DNA from: CAZXEU01 sp964639665
Lineage (GTDB): Bacteria; Bacteroidota; Rhodothermia; Rhodothermales; Bin80
NCBI GenBank assembly: GCA_964639665.1
Contig: CAZXEU010000160.1
Span: 1-13,474, forward strand
DNA: 13,474 bases
Reading direction: 5' to 3'
Shown here piece after piece: positions 6,487-13,474 of the stretch; the first letter of the stretch is position 1; every line of letters starts with the position of its first letter. The notes below the pieces were generated by a model, which worked only from the letters and a program-made list of their open reading frames with translations, was not told the origin of the DNA and did no database searches. The translations under genes were made by a program, and so were the position numbers.

Positions 6487-7140
6487 CAGCATGCTGCGCG
6501 CGGCGCCATGCCCTCCCGCAACGAGACGATTAATTATATAGGCCCGTGCCGGCGTCGTGTACGACCGCATTCGAACCATTCCAATAAAGCACATGCGTGC
6601 CTCGAAGGGCCCGTCCGCCAGGTCCACGACGCGCTGACCGAGGAAGCTGTAGACCGAATGGCGAGCCCGCTCGCCAACCGGAAGCTAGAAGGCAATGGTG
6701 GTGGACGAGCTGTATGAATTGAGGCAGCACTGGCCGAGGCGATACGTGGAAGGCAATTCCACTGCCGTTTCAGCTGCCGTCGGGCCCGGCTGCATGGTGA
6801 CCCGGGCGGCCGCAGCCGCGTCCCGGTATGCGTATCCGCCGTTCAAATGGCACACGGAACTGCCCGGATCCGCAGGACCCGTGCCGGGGCCCGAATGACA
6901 GGGCGGCTGATCGGGACCGGGCCGGGCTCCTGATTCGCTTCCCTTCCGGCAGACCCATGGCGGACCTTATCCGTCGCCGCACCGAGGCTGCACCGCCCAC
7001 GCTCATTTCGAAGCACCATACGATGTTCATCCCGCGCGTAGAATTCGTCGTTGGACTCGCCGACCTTCCACGCGAATGGCAGCCGCCCATCAGTCGGAAT
7101 GGCCAGAATTGTCAAGGCCGTGTCACCCGGCTGCAATTCA
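6472..7140 (-). pseudogene. Decayed gene for a secreted protein with C-terminal T9SS type A sorting domain
   Basis: No intact frame exists, but the minus strand reads as a mutated T9SS sorting domain. From 6780 it runs ETAVELPSTYRLGQ, then CCLNSYSSSTTIAF where functional copies have NYPNPFNPSTTIAF. A TAG at 6687-6685 sits where the family has Glu (one change from GAG). LPVGERARHSVYSFLGQR and VVDLADGPFEA follow. After a frame change near 6600 comes GTHVLYWNGSNAVVHDAGTG and LY, and after a one-base insertion near 6536 comes NRLVAGGHGAARSMLLLR, ending opposite the SRAP stop. In functional proteins this domain guides export across the outer membrane by the type IX system. Further upstream, SELQPGDTALTILAIPTDGR and PFAWKVGESNDEFYARDEHR (about 7142-7023) look protein-like and are probably the same gene. 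I do not recognise the functional domain. The upstream limit is uncertain and may reach about 7445. Confidence 0.78.
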
Positions 7141-7593
7141 GACCGCTTCTAATCCGTTGTTTAGCAGATCAACGCCGAAGACCCGAATGCGAATACACCC
7201 GATCAAAGTTCTCCAAGCCTACGCGGCAGAACCTCCGCACACAGCTCAACTTCGACAGAAGTCTCAGACCCGCTCCACAAATGCGTGACTTCACGAACAC
7301 TTGCATCCCAGGACCAAGAACATAAAACGGGCACAACCTGCACCTGCCGCCTGCGTACGGGCGGATTCAGGCTCCCTTGCGCGGACTTGCCATGCGGCAG
7401 CATCGGAAGGGATGCCGGAGATTCCGGAAATTGTTTCGGGATCATTCACGGGCGGCTTTCAAGGCCTTGCCTTGCTGCGTGCCAGCTGCAGGGAAGCCGG
7501 ACCTGTGAACCGGGCTGGAGCACTGCAGCGAAACGCCTCTGCCACGAGCCCCGGATTAAATCCCTACCTTTAGGCCTTTCCAGGCCCCAGCCC
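7141..7593. other. Gene-free stretch upstream of the symporter, probably more pseudogene debris
   Basis: About 450 bases without a convincing intact gene. On the minus strand, short open pieces look weakly protein-like: 7198-7141 reads IRIRVFGVDLLNNGLEAV before a TGA, and 7266-7203 reads SETSVEVELCAEVLPRRLGE. They lie just upstream of, and in different frames from, the pseudogene, so they may be its frameshifted N-terminal side. The plus strand of about 7130-7330 is A/C-rich and poorer in GC than the flanking genes. The last 30 bases should hold the symporter's promoter and leader. I see no RNA gene, repeat array or attachment site. Confidence 0.4.
7565..7573 (+). promoter_or_regulatory. Possible Bacteroidota-type -7 element before the symporter
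   Basis: TACCTTTAG lies 20 bases before the symporter ATG and resembles the Bacteroidota -7 consensus TAnnTTTG, with one mismatch at the last base. The expected upstream TTG element about 19 bases earlier is not clear (CTG near 7539). The call is weak and rests on one short match in a plausible position. Confidence 0.25.
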
Positions 7594-9378
7594 ATGACCG
7601 TATTCGACTGGTCGCTCGTCGCGCTCTATTTCGCCGTATCCATCGGGATCGCCCTGTTCTACTACCGGCGCGCGAGCCGCAGCACATCGGAATATTTTCT
7701 GGGCGGGCGGAACATGCCCTGGTATCTGGCGGGCGTCAGCATGGTGGCCACGACATTTGCCGCAGATACGCCGCTGGCCGTAACCGAGCTGGTGGCAGAC
7801 AGCGGGATTGCCGGAAACTGGCTCTGGTGGAATTTTGCCTTCGGCGGCATGCTGACGGTGTTCTTTTTTGCGCGACTATGGAGGCGAAGCGGCATTACGA
7901 CTGACGTGGAATTCGTGGAGGTGCGCTACAGCGGAAAGCCCGCCGCAGCGCTGCGCGGCATCAAGGCCGTGTACTTCGGGCTTTTCATGAATGTGCTCAT
8001 CGTCGGGTGGGTCTCGCTGGCCATGGAAACCGTCATTAGCGTGCTGCTTCCCGATCTGACGATACTGGGACGCAGCTCATTCGTACTGCTGGGCATGGAA
8101 TTCAGCGCGGCCCTGGTCGTGGTGAGCGGCCTGGTGCTGGTAGTGGCGGCCTACGCGCTGCTTTCCGGGCTCTGGGGCATCGTGGTGACGGATGCCTTCC
8201 AGTTCGTGGTGGCCATGACGGGCTCCATCCTCATGGCCATCTTTGTGCTTCGTGACCCGGCCGTCGGCGGCATGGCGGGCCTACAGGCCCAGCTGCCCGC
8301 CGAGGCGTTCCGGCTTCTTCCCACGTTTTCGGAGGCGGCTGGCAGCGCTGCGGGCATGGCGCTCACCATCCCTGCCTTTGTGGCCTTTATTGGCATCCAG
8401 TGGTGGTCGAGCTGGTACCCTGGAGCAGAACCGGGAGGCGGCGGCTACGTGGCCCAGCGCATGATGAGCGCCCGCAGCGAGCGGGAATCGCTTCAGGCCA
8501 CGCTGCTGTACACGGTTGCCCACTACTGCCTGCGCCCATGGCCCTGGATCGTGGTAGCTCTGGCTTCGCTGGTGCTCTATCCGGGCCTTGCCGATTCGCG
8601 CGAGGGCTTCGTCCTCGTCATGCGCGACGTACTGCCGGCCGGCCTCCTCGGACTCATGGCAGCGGCCTTCCTTGCCGCCTTCATGAGCACGGTCTCCACG
8701 CAATTGAACTGGGGAGTCTCCTACCTGGTGCACGATGGCTGGCGCCGCTTCCTCCAAGAGGACCGATCCGAGCGCTACTACGTGCGGCTCTCCCGCATAC
8801 TTACTTTCGTCGTCGCGCTCATCAGCATAGTCGTGACCACGCAACTGGACACCATCCGTGAAGCATGGGAGCTCATCCTGACAGCGTCCGCCGGACTGGG
8901 TCTCGTCCTCGTTCTCCGGTGGTACTGGTGGCGTATCAATGCATGGAGCGAACTCGTGGCGACGCTCGCCCCCATGGCGATGGTCGCCCTGGCCCTGTTT
9001 GGCCTGCCCATCCCGGGACTGCGTGCAACGTTTCCGGCCAATCTGTTCACGGTGGTGGCGCTGACCACGCTTCTGTGGCTTGTCGCCACGTTCGTGACAC
9101 GGCCGACGAGGGCGCCCGTGCTGGAGGCATTTTACGCCCGCGTTCGTCCGCCGGGACCGGGCTGGAGAGACATAGCAGCCACTCTTCCCGCGGCAGAGGC
9201 CTCCGAGCACCTGCCGAGCCTTTTCCTGCGCTGGGCAGCCGGGATAGTGCTCGTATATGCGGCACTCTTCGCTACCGGCTACGTACTGTTATCCAATGGT
9301 GCGGGCGCCGTAATTTCCATCGTTCTTGCGGCCGCGTCCGCCGCGTTCCTCTGGAGGCAGCTGCGCCAGCCAACCTGA
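7594..9378 (+). CDS. Sodium:solute symporter (SSS) family transporter
   Basis: 594 residues with about 13 or more hydrophobic segments, normal for the SSS family. These inner-membrane carriers couple uptake of sugars, amino acids, vitamins or similar solutes to sodium entry. Supporting motifs are SEYFLGGRNMPWYLAGVSMV (32-51), the SGLWGIVVTDAFQFVVAMTG signature (191-210), and AAAFLAAFMSTVSTQLN (356-372), where the Ser/Thr cluster corresponds to the Na2-site region of vSGLT. QWWSSWYPGAEPGGGGYVAQ (269-288) marks a subgroup I cannot tie to a substrate. The frame is open 309 bases further upstream, but that part is non-membrane and low quality, so ATG at 7594 was chosen because it starts directly at the first helix. 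The GroES-like gene begins 14 bases after the stop, indicating an operon. Confidence 0.9.
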   Translation: MTVFDWSLVALYFAVSIGIALFYYRRASRSTSEYFLGGRNMPWYLAGVSMVATTFAADTPLAVTELVADSGIAGNWLWWNFAFGGMLTVFFFARLWRRSGITTDVEFVEVRYSGKPAAALRGIKAVYFGLFMNVLIVGWVSLAMETVISVLLPDLTILGRSSFVLLGMEFSAALVVVSGLVLVVAAYALLSGLWGIVVTDAFQFVVAMTGSILMAIFVLRDPAVGGMAGLQAQLPAEAFRLLPTFSEAAGSAAGMALTIPAFVAFIGIQWWSSWYPGAEPGGGGYVAQRMMSARSERESLQATLLYTVAHYCLRPWPWIVVALASLVLYPGLADSREGFVLVMRDVLPAGLLGLMAAAFLAAFMSTVSTQLNWGVSYLVHDGWRRFLQEDRSERYYVRLSRILTFVVALISIVVTTQLDTIREAWELILTASAGLGLVLVLRWYWWRINAWSELVATLAPMAMVALALFGLPIPGLRATFPANLFTVVALTTLLWLVATFVTRPTRAPVLEAFYARVRPPGPGWRDIAATLPAAEASEHLPSLFLRWAAGIVLVYAALFATGYVLLSNGAGAVISIVLAAASAAFLWRQLRQPT

Positions 9379-9392
9379 CAACGCGCCACTGA

Positions 9393-9785
9393 ATGCCCGA
9401 ACTCATCATTGTCGGTGACAGGGTCCTGATCCGTCCCGACCAGGGGGAACAGCATACGGACGCCGGACTCGTTTTGCCGGCATCCGTTGCCGAGAGAGAC
9501 CGCGTAGGCAGCGGCCGCGTGGCTGGCGTGGGTCCGGGCCATCTCATGCCGAATCCCGAGTACACGGAAGGCGAGCCGTGGGCCGCGCCGAAGGAAGCCG
9601 TGCGCTACCTGCCGCTTCAGGCCCGGGAAGGCGATTTTGTCTTTTTCCTGCGCAAGGAGTCCGTGGAACTGACCTACGAGCGCACCAAGTACCTGATCGT
9701 GCCGCACAGCGCAATCCTGGCGCTTATCCGGCCGGATCCCGACGACATACTCAAAGGCATCGGGCGCATGCTGGAAGAGGAATGA
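9393..9785 (+). CDS. GroES-like co-chaperonin with an internal insertion
   Basis: 130 residues, versus about 95-100 for standard GroES. GroES caps the GroEL folding chamber. The N-terminal strand ELIIVGDRVLIRPDQ (3-17), a mobile-loop-like stretch HTDAGLVLPASV (21-32) and SGRVAGVGPG (40-49) fit the Cpn10 fold. So does the C-terminal part with REGDFVFFLRKES and KYLIVPHSAILALI (to about 112). Between them is an extra segment of roughly 25-30 residues (about 50-77, containing NPEYTEGEPWAAPKEAVRYL) at the position of the GroES roof hairpin. A short acidic tail (GRMLEEE) follows. It sits 14 bases after the symporter and there is no groEL beside it, so it is probably a secondary paralogue rather than the main groES. 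Whether it still binds GroEL is unknown. Confidence 0.82.
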   Translation: MPELIIVGDRVLIRPDQGEQHTDAGLVLPASVAERDRVGSGRVAGVGPGHLMPNPEYTEGEPWAAPKEAVRYLPLQAREGDFVFFLRKESVELTYERTKYLIVPHSAILALIRPDPDDILKGIGRMLEEE

Positions 9786-9869
9786 TCCACCCTAACTCGC
9801 ACGGGGCGCAGCCTGCAGTCGCTTTTGCCAATCAGTGAGCGTACAACCGCGCGAACAGACGGAGCTGCC

Positions 9870-12575
9870 ATGAAGCTGACCGCCCTCGTATGCCTTGCTG
9901 CCCTCCTGGCCTCAAACCTGGCCTCGGCCCAGTCCCGGATCTCGGGATCGGTATTTGACGCGGACAGCAGAGCGCCCCTGCCGGGCGCAAGCGTTGCGAT
10001 TTCCGGCACGGGAGCCGGCGCGGCGACCGGCCCGTCGGGATCCTATGTACTCTCCGGCCTGGCCTCCGGCACGTACACACTCACGGCCTCGTATCTCGGA
10101 TTCGAGTCTGCCTCCCGCGTCGTCACCGTGCGGGGTGACGCGCTCGACATTGATTTTCTGCTCACGCCTTCGAGCCTGGCGCTGGAAGCGATGGAGGTAT
10201 TTGCCTCCCGGGCTACGGGCGCAGAAACGCCGGTAGCCTATACAAACCTTGACCGGGCGACCATCCAGCGCGAGCTTGGCTCGCGCGACGTGCCTCTCGT
10301 ACTGAACACGAGCCCCTCGGTGTACAGTACCGCACAGGGAGGCGGTGCCGGTGATGCACGCGTGAACGTGCGCGGTTTCAACCAGCGCAATGTCGCGATC
10401 ATGATCAATGGCGTGCCGGTCAATGACATGGAAAACGGCTGGGTGTACTGGTCCAACTGGGACGGACTGGGCGATGCCACCACCTCCATCCAGCTGCAGC
10501 GGGGCCTTTCCGTGGTCAACCTGGCCACGCCGTCCATCGGCGGGACGTTGAACATCATTACCGACCCGGCCCGCCATGGCCGGCAGCTCCTGGCAAAGCA
10601 GGAATTCGGCAATGACGGGTTTCTCAAATCCACGGTTTCCGTTTCCACGGGCCTGGTTCGCGGACGCTATGCGTTCACGGTATCGGGCATCCGCAAGACC
10701 GGAAACGGGTACTACGACGGGACATGGACGGATGCGTGGGCCTACTACGGCGCCGCGGCGTTCAATATCAACGACCGGCACCGCGTAGATCTCTACGCCG
10801 TGGGCGCGCCGCAGCGCCACGGCCAGAACCTGTACCGCCAGAACATTGCCGCCTACGACCACGGCTACGCCCGGGAGATCTTTGAGCGGAACGGGCTCAG
10901 CGGCGAAGTGATCAGCGATATACTGGCCACCTATCCGGAGCGCGGACGGCGCTGGAACGAGAACGTATCCAGTGTCTCGGAAGGCTATTCCCGGGAGCAG
11001 CACGACGGCTTCGGCACGGTGCGGCGTGCCCGTGCCGGGCAAATCAATGAGCGCGAGAACTTCTTCCACAAGCCGCAAGTCAACCTGAATCACTTTGCGC
11101 AGCTGACGGAGCGGACGCTCCTTTCGACCGTGCTTTACTACAGCGGCGGGCGCGGGGGCGGTACGGGCACGAGCGGCCGCATGCAGTGGGACTACACTGG
11201 TCCCTCCCGCGTCGTGGACTATGACGCCACCATTCAGGCGAACCGCAAGAGCGGCCTGAGCGAGGGAATTCTCCGAAACAGCCACAACGTACAGTGGACG
11301 CTCGGCGGGATCTCCAAGCTGTCACGCGAACTAGGCGAGACGCTCACGCTGGAGGCCGGGCTCGACTGGCGCACCGCCGCAATCCAGCACTACAGAACCG
11401 TGCGGGATCTCCTGGGAGGCAACGGCTACCTGCGCTTCGACAGCGACTTTTGGGGAGCGGACGGCAGGATCGTCGAACCGGGAGACCGATTCGACTACTA
11501 CAACACCAACACGGTGGACTGGCTGGGCGCGTTCCTCCAGGGACAGTATGAAAGTAGTGGCGTCACGGCCTACGCGATGACCGGGTATTCGGAGGTTCGC
11601 TACGCCTTCACGGACCACTTTCGCGATGCCGGAAACGGGACAGCCTACAAGGCCAATGCCGGCCCGATTCGCGGCTACCAGTTCAAGGGCGGGGCATCCT
11701 ACAGCGTTTCGCCGCACGTATCTGCGTTTGCCCACCTGGGTCTGGTCTCCAAAGTGCCCATTTTCGACGGCGCTCTGGACGACATCACGGGCGTCGTCAA
11801 TCCCAGTCCGCACAACGAGCGCTTTATTGCGCTGGAAGCAGGCGTTTCTGCAAGTTCACCTGACCGCCGGTTCACCGGGAAGTTGAATGCGTACCGCACG
11901 ACCTGGAACGACCGGACGCTTACGCGCACGGTCACCGAGCTGGATGGCGATGACGGCCTCATCAACATCACCGGTCTGAATGCGCTCCATACCGGCATCG
12001 AGGGCGAACTGGCCTACCAGCCCGTTGGATTCGCGCGCGCCGACGCCGCTTTTTCGCTCGGAAACTGGACGTACACTGACGATGTCTCCGCTTCGTACAC
12101 GCCGGATCTTTCGGATCCTGCTTCGCAGTCGCAGGTCTCGCTCTACATCCGCGATCTGAAGGTGGGGGACGCCCCCCAGACCCAGATTGCCTACGCCATC
12201 ACCCTGTTTCCCGCGCGGGGCCTATTCGCCAAGTTCATCGGACGATCGTATTCAAACTACTACGCGGACTTCGACCCCACCAGTCGCACAGACATTGCGC
12301 AATCGGGCAAGGCGGTATGGGAGCTGCCGCCGTATACGGTCTTCGATTTGCACGCAGGCTACGATGTGCCGCAAAGGTATTCGAGGCTGGATCTGCGCCT
12401 GTTTGCAGCCGTATTCAACGTGGCCAACAAATTCTACGTGCAGGATGCCACCAACAACTCCCGGTTCAATGCCTACCAGGGCAACGGCACGGGTGCCAAC
12501 TCCGCTGACGACGCGGAGGTCTTCCTGGGCCTGGCGCGCACGTTCAATCTCGGACTGCAGGTGACGTTCAGGTAG
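9870..12575 (+). CDS. TonB-dependent outer-membrane receptor with carboxypeptidase-regulatory-like domain
   Basis: 901 residues from ATG at 9870. It has a signal peptide (MKLTALVCLAALLASNLASA, 1-20). A beta-sandwich carboxypeptidase-regulatory-like domain (about 23-100, with ISGSVFDADSRAPLPGASV, GSYVLSGLASGTYTL and YLGFES) is typical of Bacteroidota receptors. The plug domain (about 117-232) contains VNVRGFNQRNVAIMINGVPV (165-184), and the 22-stranded barrel follows. The C-terminus FNLGLQVTFR ends in the Phe/Arg pattern of outer-membrane barrels. It imports large or scarce nutrients using TonB energy; the substrate is not evident, and no SusD-like partner follows. An in-frame ATG at 9825 would put 15 polar residues before the signal peptide, so it was rejected. 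GGAG at 9861-9864 is a reasonable ribosome site. The 84-base gap from the GroES-like gene allows either co-transcription or a promoter of its own. Confidence 0.93.
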   Translation: MKLTALVCLAALLASNLASAQSRISGSVFDADSRAPLPGASVAISGTGAGAATGPSGSYVLSGLASGTYTLTASYLGFESASRVVTVRGDALDIDFLLTPSSLALEAMEVFASRATGAETPVAYTNLDRATIQRELGSRDVPLVLNTSPSVYSTAQGGGAGDARVNVRGFNQRNVAIMINGVPVNDMENGWVYWSNWDGLGDATTSIQLQRGLSVVNLATPSIGGTLNIITDPARHGRQLLAKQEFGNDGFLKSTVSVSTGLVRGRYAFTVSGIRKTGNGYYDGTWTDAWAYYGAAAFNINDRHRVDLYAVGAPQRHGQNLYRQNIAAYDHGYAREIFERNGLSGEVISDILATYPERGRRWNENVSSVSEGYSREQHDGFGTVRRARAGQINERENFFHKPQVNLNHFAQLTERTLLSTVLYYSGGRGGGTGTSGRMQWDYTGPSRVVDYDATIQANRKSGLSEGILRNSHNVQWTLGGISKLSRELGETLTLEAGLDWRTAAIQHYRTVRDLLGGNGYLRFDSDFWGADGRIVEPGDRFDYYNTNTVDWLGAFLQGQYESSGVTAYAMTGYSEVRYAFTDHFRDAGNGTAYKANAGPIRGYQFKGGASYSVSPHVSAFAHLGLVSKVPIFDGALDDITGVVNPSPHNERFIALEAGVSASSPDRRFTGKLNAYRTTWNDRTLTRTVTELDGDDGLINITGLNALHTGIEGELAYQPVGFARADAAFSLGNWTYTDDVSASYTPDLSDPASQSQVSLYIRDLKVGDAPQTQIAYAITLFPARGLFAKFIGRSYSNYYADFDPTSRTDIAQSGKAVWELPPYTVFDLHAGYDVPQRYSRLDLRLFAAVFNVANKFYVQDATNNSRFNAYQGNGTGANSADDAEVFLGLARTFNLGLQVTFR

Positions 12576-12620
12576 ACCCAAGCAGCGCCAGGACGCCCCG
12601 ACTCGCGCGGCCCGAGCTGC

Positions 12621-12637
12621 CTGCCGCGGTTCGGCAG
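12621..12637. terminator. GC-rich hairpin between the TonB receptor and the tRNA, possible terminator
   Basis: CTGCCG, five-base loop CGGTT, then CGGCAG form a perfect 6-bp stem. It lies between the end of the receptor gene (plus) and the 3' end of the tRNA (minus), where a shared terminator would be expected. No T-run follows on either strand, so it is not a classic intrinsic terminator. Confidence 0.3.
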
Positions 12638-12640
12638 CGG

Positions 12641-12714
12641 TGGCGTGGGAGAGACTCGAACTCTCGACCTTGCGATTATGAGTCGCACGCTCTGACCTGC
12701 TGAGCTACCACGCC
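12641..12714 (-). tRNA. tRNA with CAU anticodon, probably elongator tRNA-Met
   Basis: The minus strand folds as a complete cloverleaf. The acceptor is GGCGTGG/CCACGCC (7 perfect pairs), with TA, then D-stem GCTC/GAGC with a GG-containing loop. The anticodon stem is TGCGA/TCGCA with loop CTCATAA (anticodon CAT), and the T-stem is GAGAG/CTCTC with loop TTCGAGT. The discriminator is A, followed by CCG, so a CCA end is not encoded. The first pair is G-C, so it is not a formyl-Met initiator, which has a mismatched first pair in most bacteria. CAU can also mark the lysidine-modified tRNA-Ile; the sequence alone cannot fully exclude this. Confidence 0.93.
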
Positions 12715-12894
12715 CGTGTGCCCGGTATACGCCCGAGGCCGCTGCAATATCCCCGTGCTGCGCCCATTCCGGCGAACCGGGCGCGCACGCGTCACGGATC
12801 TCCTGCGCGACCCGCAAGCGACGCTGCATGCCGGTCGGCGATGACGACGCAACCCCGGCTACGCCCCCCGGTACCACTGCAATCCCCGCCGAGC

Positions 12895-13474
12895 ATGTCC
12901 TGGAACCAGATTGTCAACCAGCGCGCCGCCGTGCAGCTCCTTCGCCGGGCCGTCACGTCGGAGCGCGTCGCACACGCCTATCTCTTCCACGGCCCCGACG
13001 GCGTCGGCAAGCGGGCCGTGGCACTGGCCTTTGCGCAGACTCTCATGTGCGCGGAGGGTCCGGATGCGCCCTGCGGCCAGTGTCCACGCTGCCGCAAGGT
13101 GCAGCGCCTGCTGCATCCGGATGTCCATCTGCTGATGCCGCAGGCGTCGGATGCCCGGCCGGGCGACATTGCAGCCCAGCGTGAACGGCTGGCCGCCCAT
13201 CCCTACACTGCCGCGGATGCTGTCCAGGGTGGCTCGCGCAGCGTCGCCTCCAACAAACAGGTCTACTACCACATTGACCGGATCAAGGAGGAGCTTCGCC
13301 AGGCCGTGGGCCTGCGCGCCGTAGAAGGCGGATACAAGGTCGTGATCATAACGCGGGCCGAAACCATGCGTATCGAGGCCGCGAATGCTCTCTTGAAGCT
13401 CCTTGAGGAGCCCACACCGCAAACCGTATTCATCCTGACCACCAGTCGGCCCGACCTGCTGCTTCCCACTATCC
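12895..13474 (+). CDS. holB: DNA polymerase III delta' subunit (HolB), N-terminal part (cut by window edge)
   Basis: 193 codons are visible, running off the right edge. Delta' is part of the clamp-loader complex that places the sliding clamp on primed DNA. It begins MSWNQIVNQ with the RVAHAYLFHGPDGVGK block (24-39); the Walker A-like GPDGVGKR is at 33-40. A zinc-binding Cys cluster is visible at C51, C59, C62 and C65. Further on are VVIITRAETM, ANALLKLLEEP (163-173) and TTSRPDLLLPT (182-192), the clamp-loader Leu/Glu-rich and S-R-x blocks. Between them a segment of about 45 residues (RPGDIAAQRERLAAHPYTAA and following) is longer than in the E. coli protein. The start is set by homology to the usual W-x-x-I-x-x-Q opening; no Shine-Dalgarno is visible. 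It lies 180 bases beyond the divergent tRNA. Confidence 0.9.
   Translation, partial: MSWNQIVNQRAAVQLLRRAVTSERVAHAYLFHGPDGVGKRAVALAFAQTLMCAEGPDAPCGQCPRCRKVQRLLHPDVHLLMPQASDARPGDIAAQRERLAAHPYTAADAVQGGSRSVASNKQVYYHIDRIKEELRQAVGLRAVEGGYKVVIITRAETMRIEAANALLKLLEEPTPQTVFILTTSRPDLLLPTI

Noticed and set aside
6486..6497. Perfect palindrome GCAGCATGCTGC at the SRAP stop, considered as terminator or recombination site
   Set aside because: It is short, has no loop or T-run, and is explained by pseudogene codons for RSMLLL. I found no second copy.
6528..6565. AT-rich patch with a TATAAT on the minus strand (6538-6533) and an inverted repeat GTCGT-gt-ACGAC (6554-6565), suggesting a promoter and operator
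   Set aside because: Both fall inside the readable T9SS pseudogene (codons of the GLY-RLVAGG region and the WNGSNA region). No gene follows in the direction of transcription and no -35 box is present.
6746..6762. Hairpin GTGGAA-GGCAA-TTCCAC considered as a terminator or attachment site
   Set aside because: No T-run follows and it falls within the ETAVELPST codons of the pseudogene. A 6-bp stem of this kind is expected by chance.
6828..7325. 165-codon plus-strand open frame in the spacer
   Set aside because: Its composition is Arg/Pro-rich with no domain or signal. The opposite strand carries the recognisable pseudogene text, so this is an antisense shadow.
8281..9210. 309-codon minus-strand open frame opposite the symporter
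   Set aside because: It is the mirror of a clear membrane transporter gene, and its translation has no membrane, domain or family features.
9912..11285. 457-codon minus-strand open frame opposite the TonB receptor
   Set aside because: It is antisense to a strongly supported receptor gene. Long shadow frames are common in such GC-rich DNA and it has no recognisable motif.
12473..12877. Minus-strand open frame spanning the tRNA gene
   Set aside because: It runs through a clear tRNA cloverleaf and the end of the receptor gene, and has no protein features.
1..13474. CRISPR arrays, insertion sequences, transposases, integrases or toxin-antitoxin pairs
   Set aside because: No regularly spaced repeats, transposase or recombinase motifs, or terminal inverted repeats could be found by reading both strands.

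Overview
The window is GC-rich bacterial DNA and looks like the Bacteroidota/Rhodothermota group (Rhodothermus/Salinibacter-like). This is inferred, not proven. The grounds are a large TonB-dependent receptor with an N-terminal carboxypeptidase-regulatory-like domain, a decayed gene still showing a C-terminal type IX secretion (T9SS type A) sorting domain, a sodium:solute symporter, weak or absent Shine-Dalgarno sequences before most genes, and high GC.

Left part (1-5784, all minus strand): a compact run of P-type conjugation genes. In transcription order these are traF (S26 signal peptidase-like), trbB (VirB11 ATPase), trbC (VirB2 pilin), trbD (VirB3), trbE (VirB4 ATPase), trbJ (VirB5-like) and the first 93 codons of trbL (VirB6), which is cut by the left edge. 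Spacing is tight: a 4-base GTGA overlap for traF/trbB, and 4, 8 and 3 bases between the trbC/D/E/J genes. The B-C-D-E-J-L order is that of Ti-plasmid and Tn4371-like trb clusters. No relaxase, coupling protein, integrase or TrbF/G/I is in view; those genes would lie to the left or elsewhere. I infer an integrated conjugative element or a remnant of one.

Middle (5785-7593): an 84-base divergent spacer, then an intact SRAP (YedK/HMCES) gene on the plus strand. About 1.1 kb follows without an intact gene. On the minus strand this stretch holds the wreck of a secreted-protein gene. Its T9SS sorting domain can be read through one in-frame TAG and two frameshifts, and its end runs antisense into the SRAP stop codon.

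Right part (7594-13474): ordinary chromosomal genes. A solute:sodium symporter and an unusual 130-residue GroES-like co-chaperonin form a two-gene operon. A TonB-dependent outer-membrane receptor follows, then a minus-strand tRNA with a CAU anticodon and the 5' part of holB (DNA polymerase III delta'). The likely element/chromosome transition lies between about 5.8 and 7.6 kb, but I found no attachment repeat.

I found no clearly new type of system. The most useful observations are the trb operon in this apparent lineage with traF fused into its head, and the hidden T9SS pseudogene.
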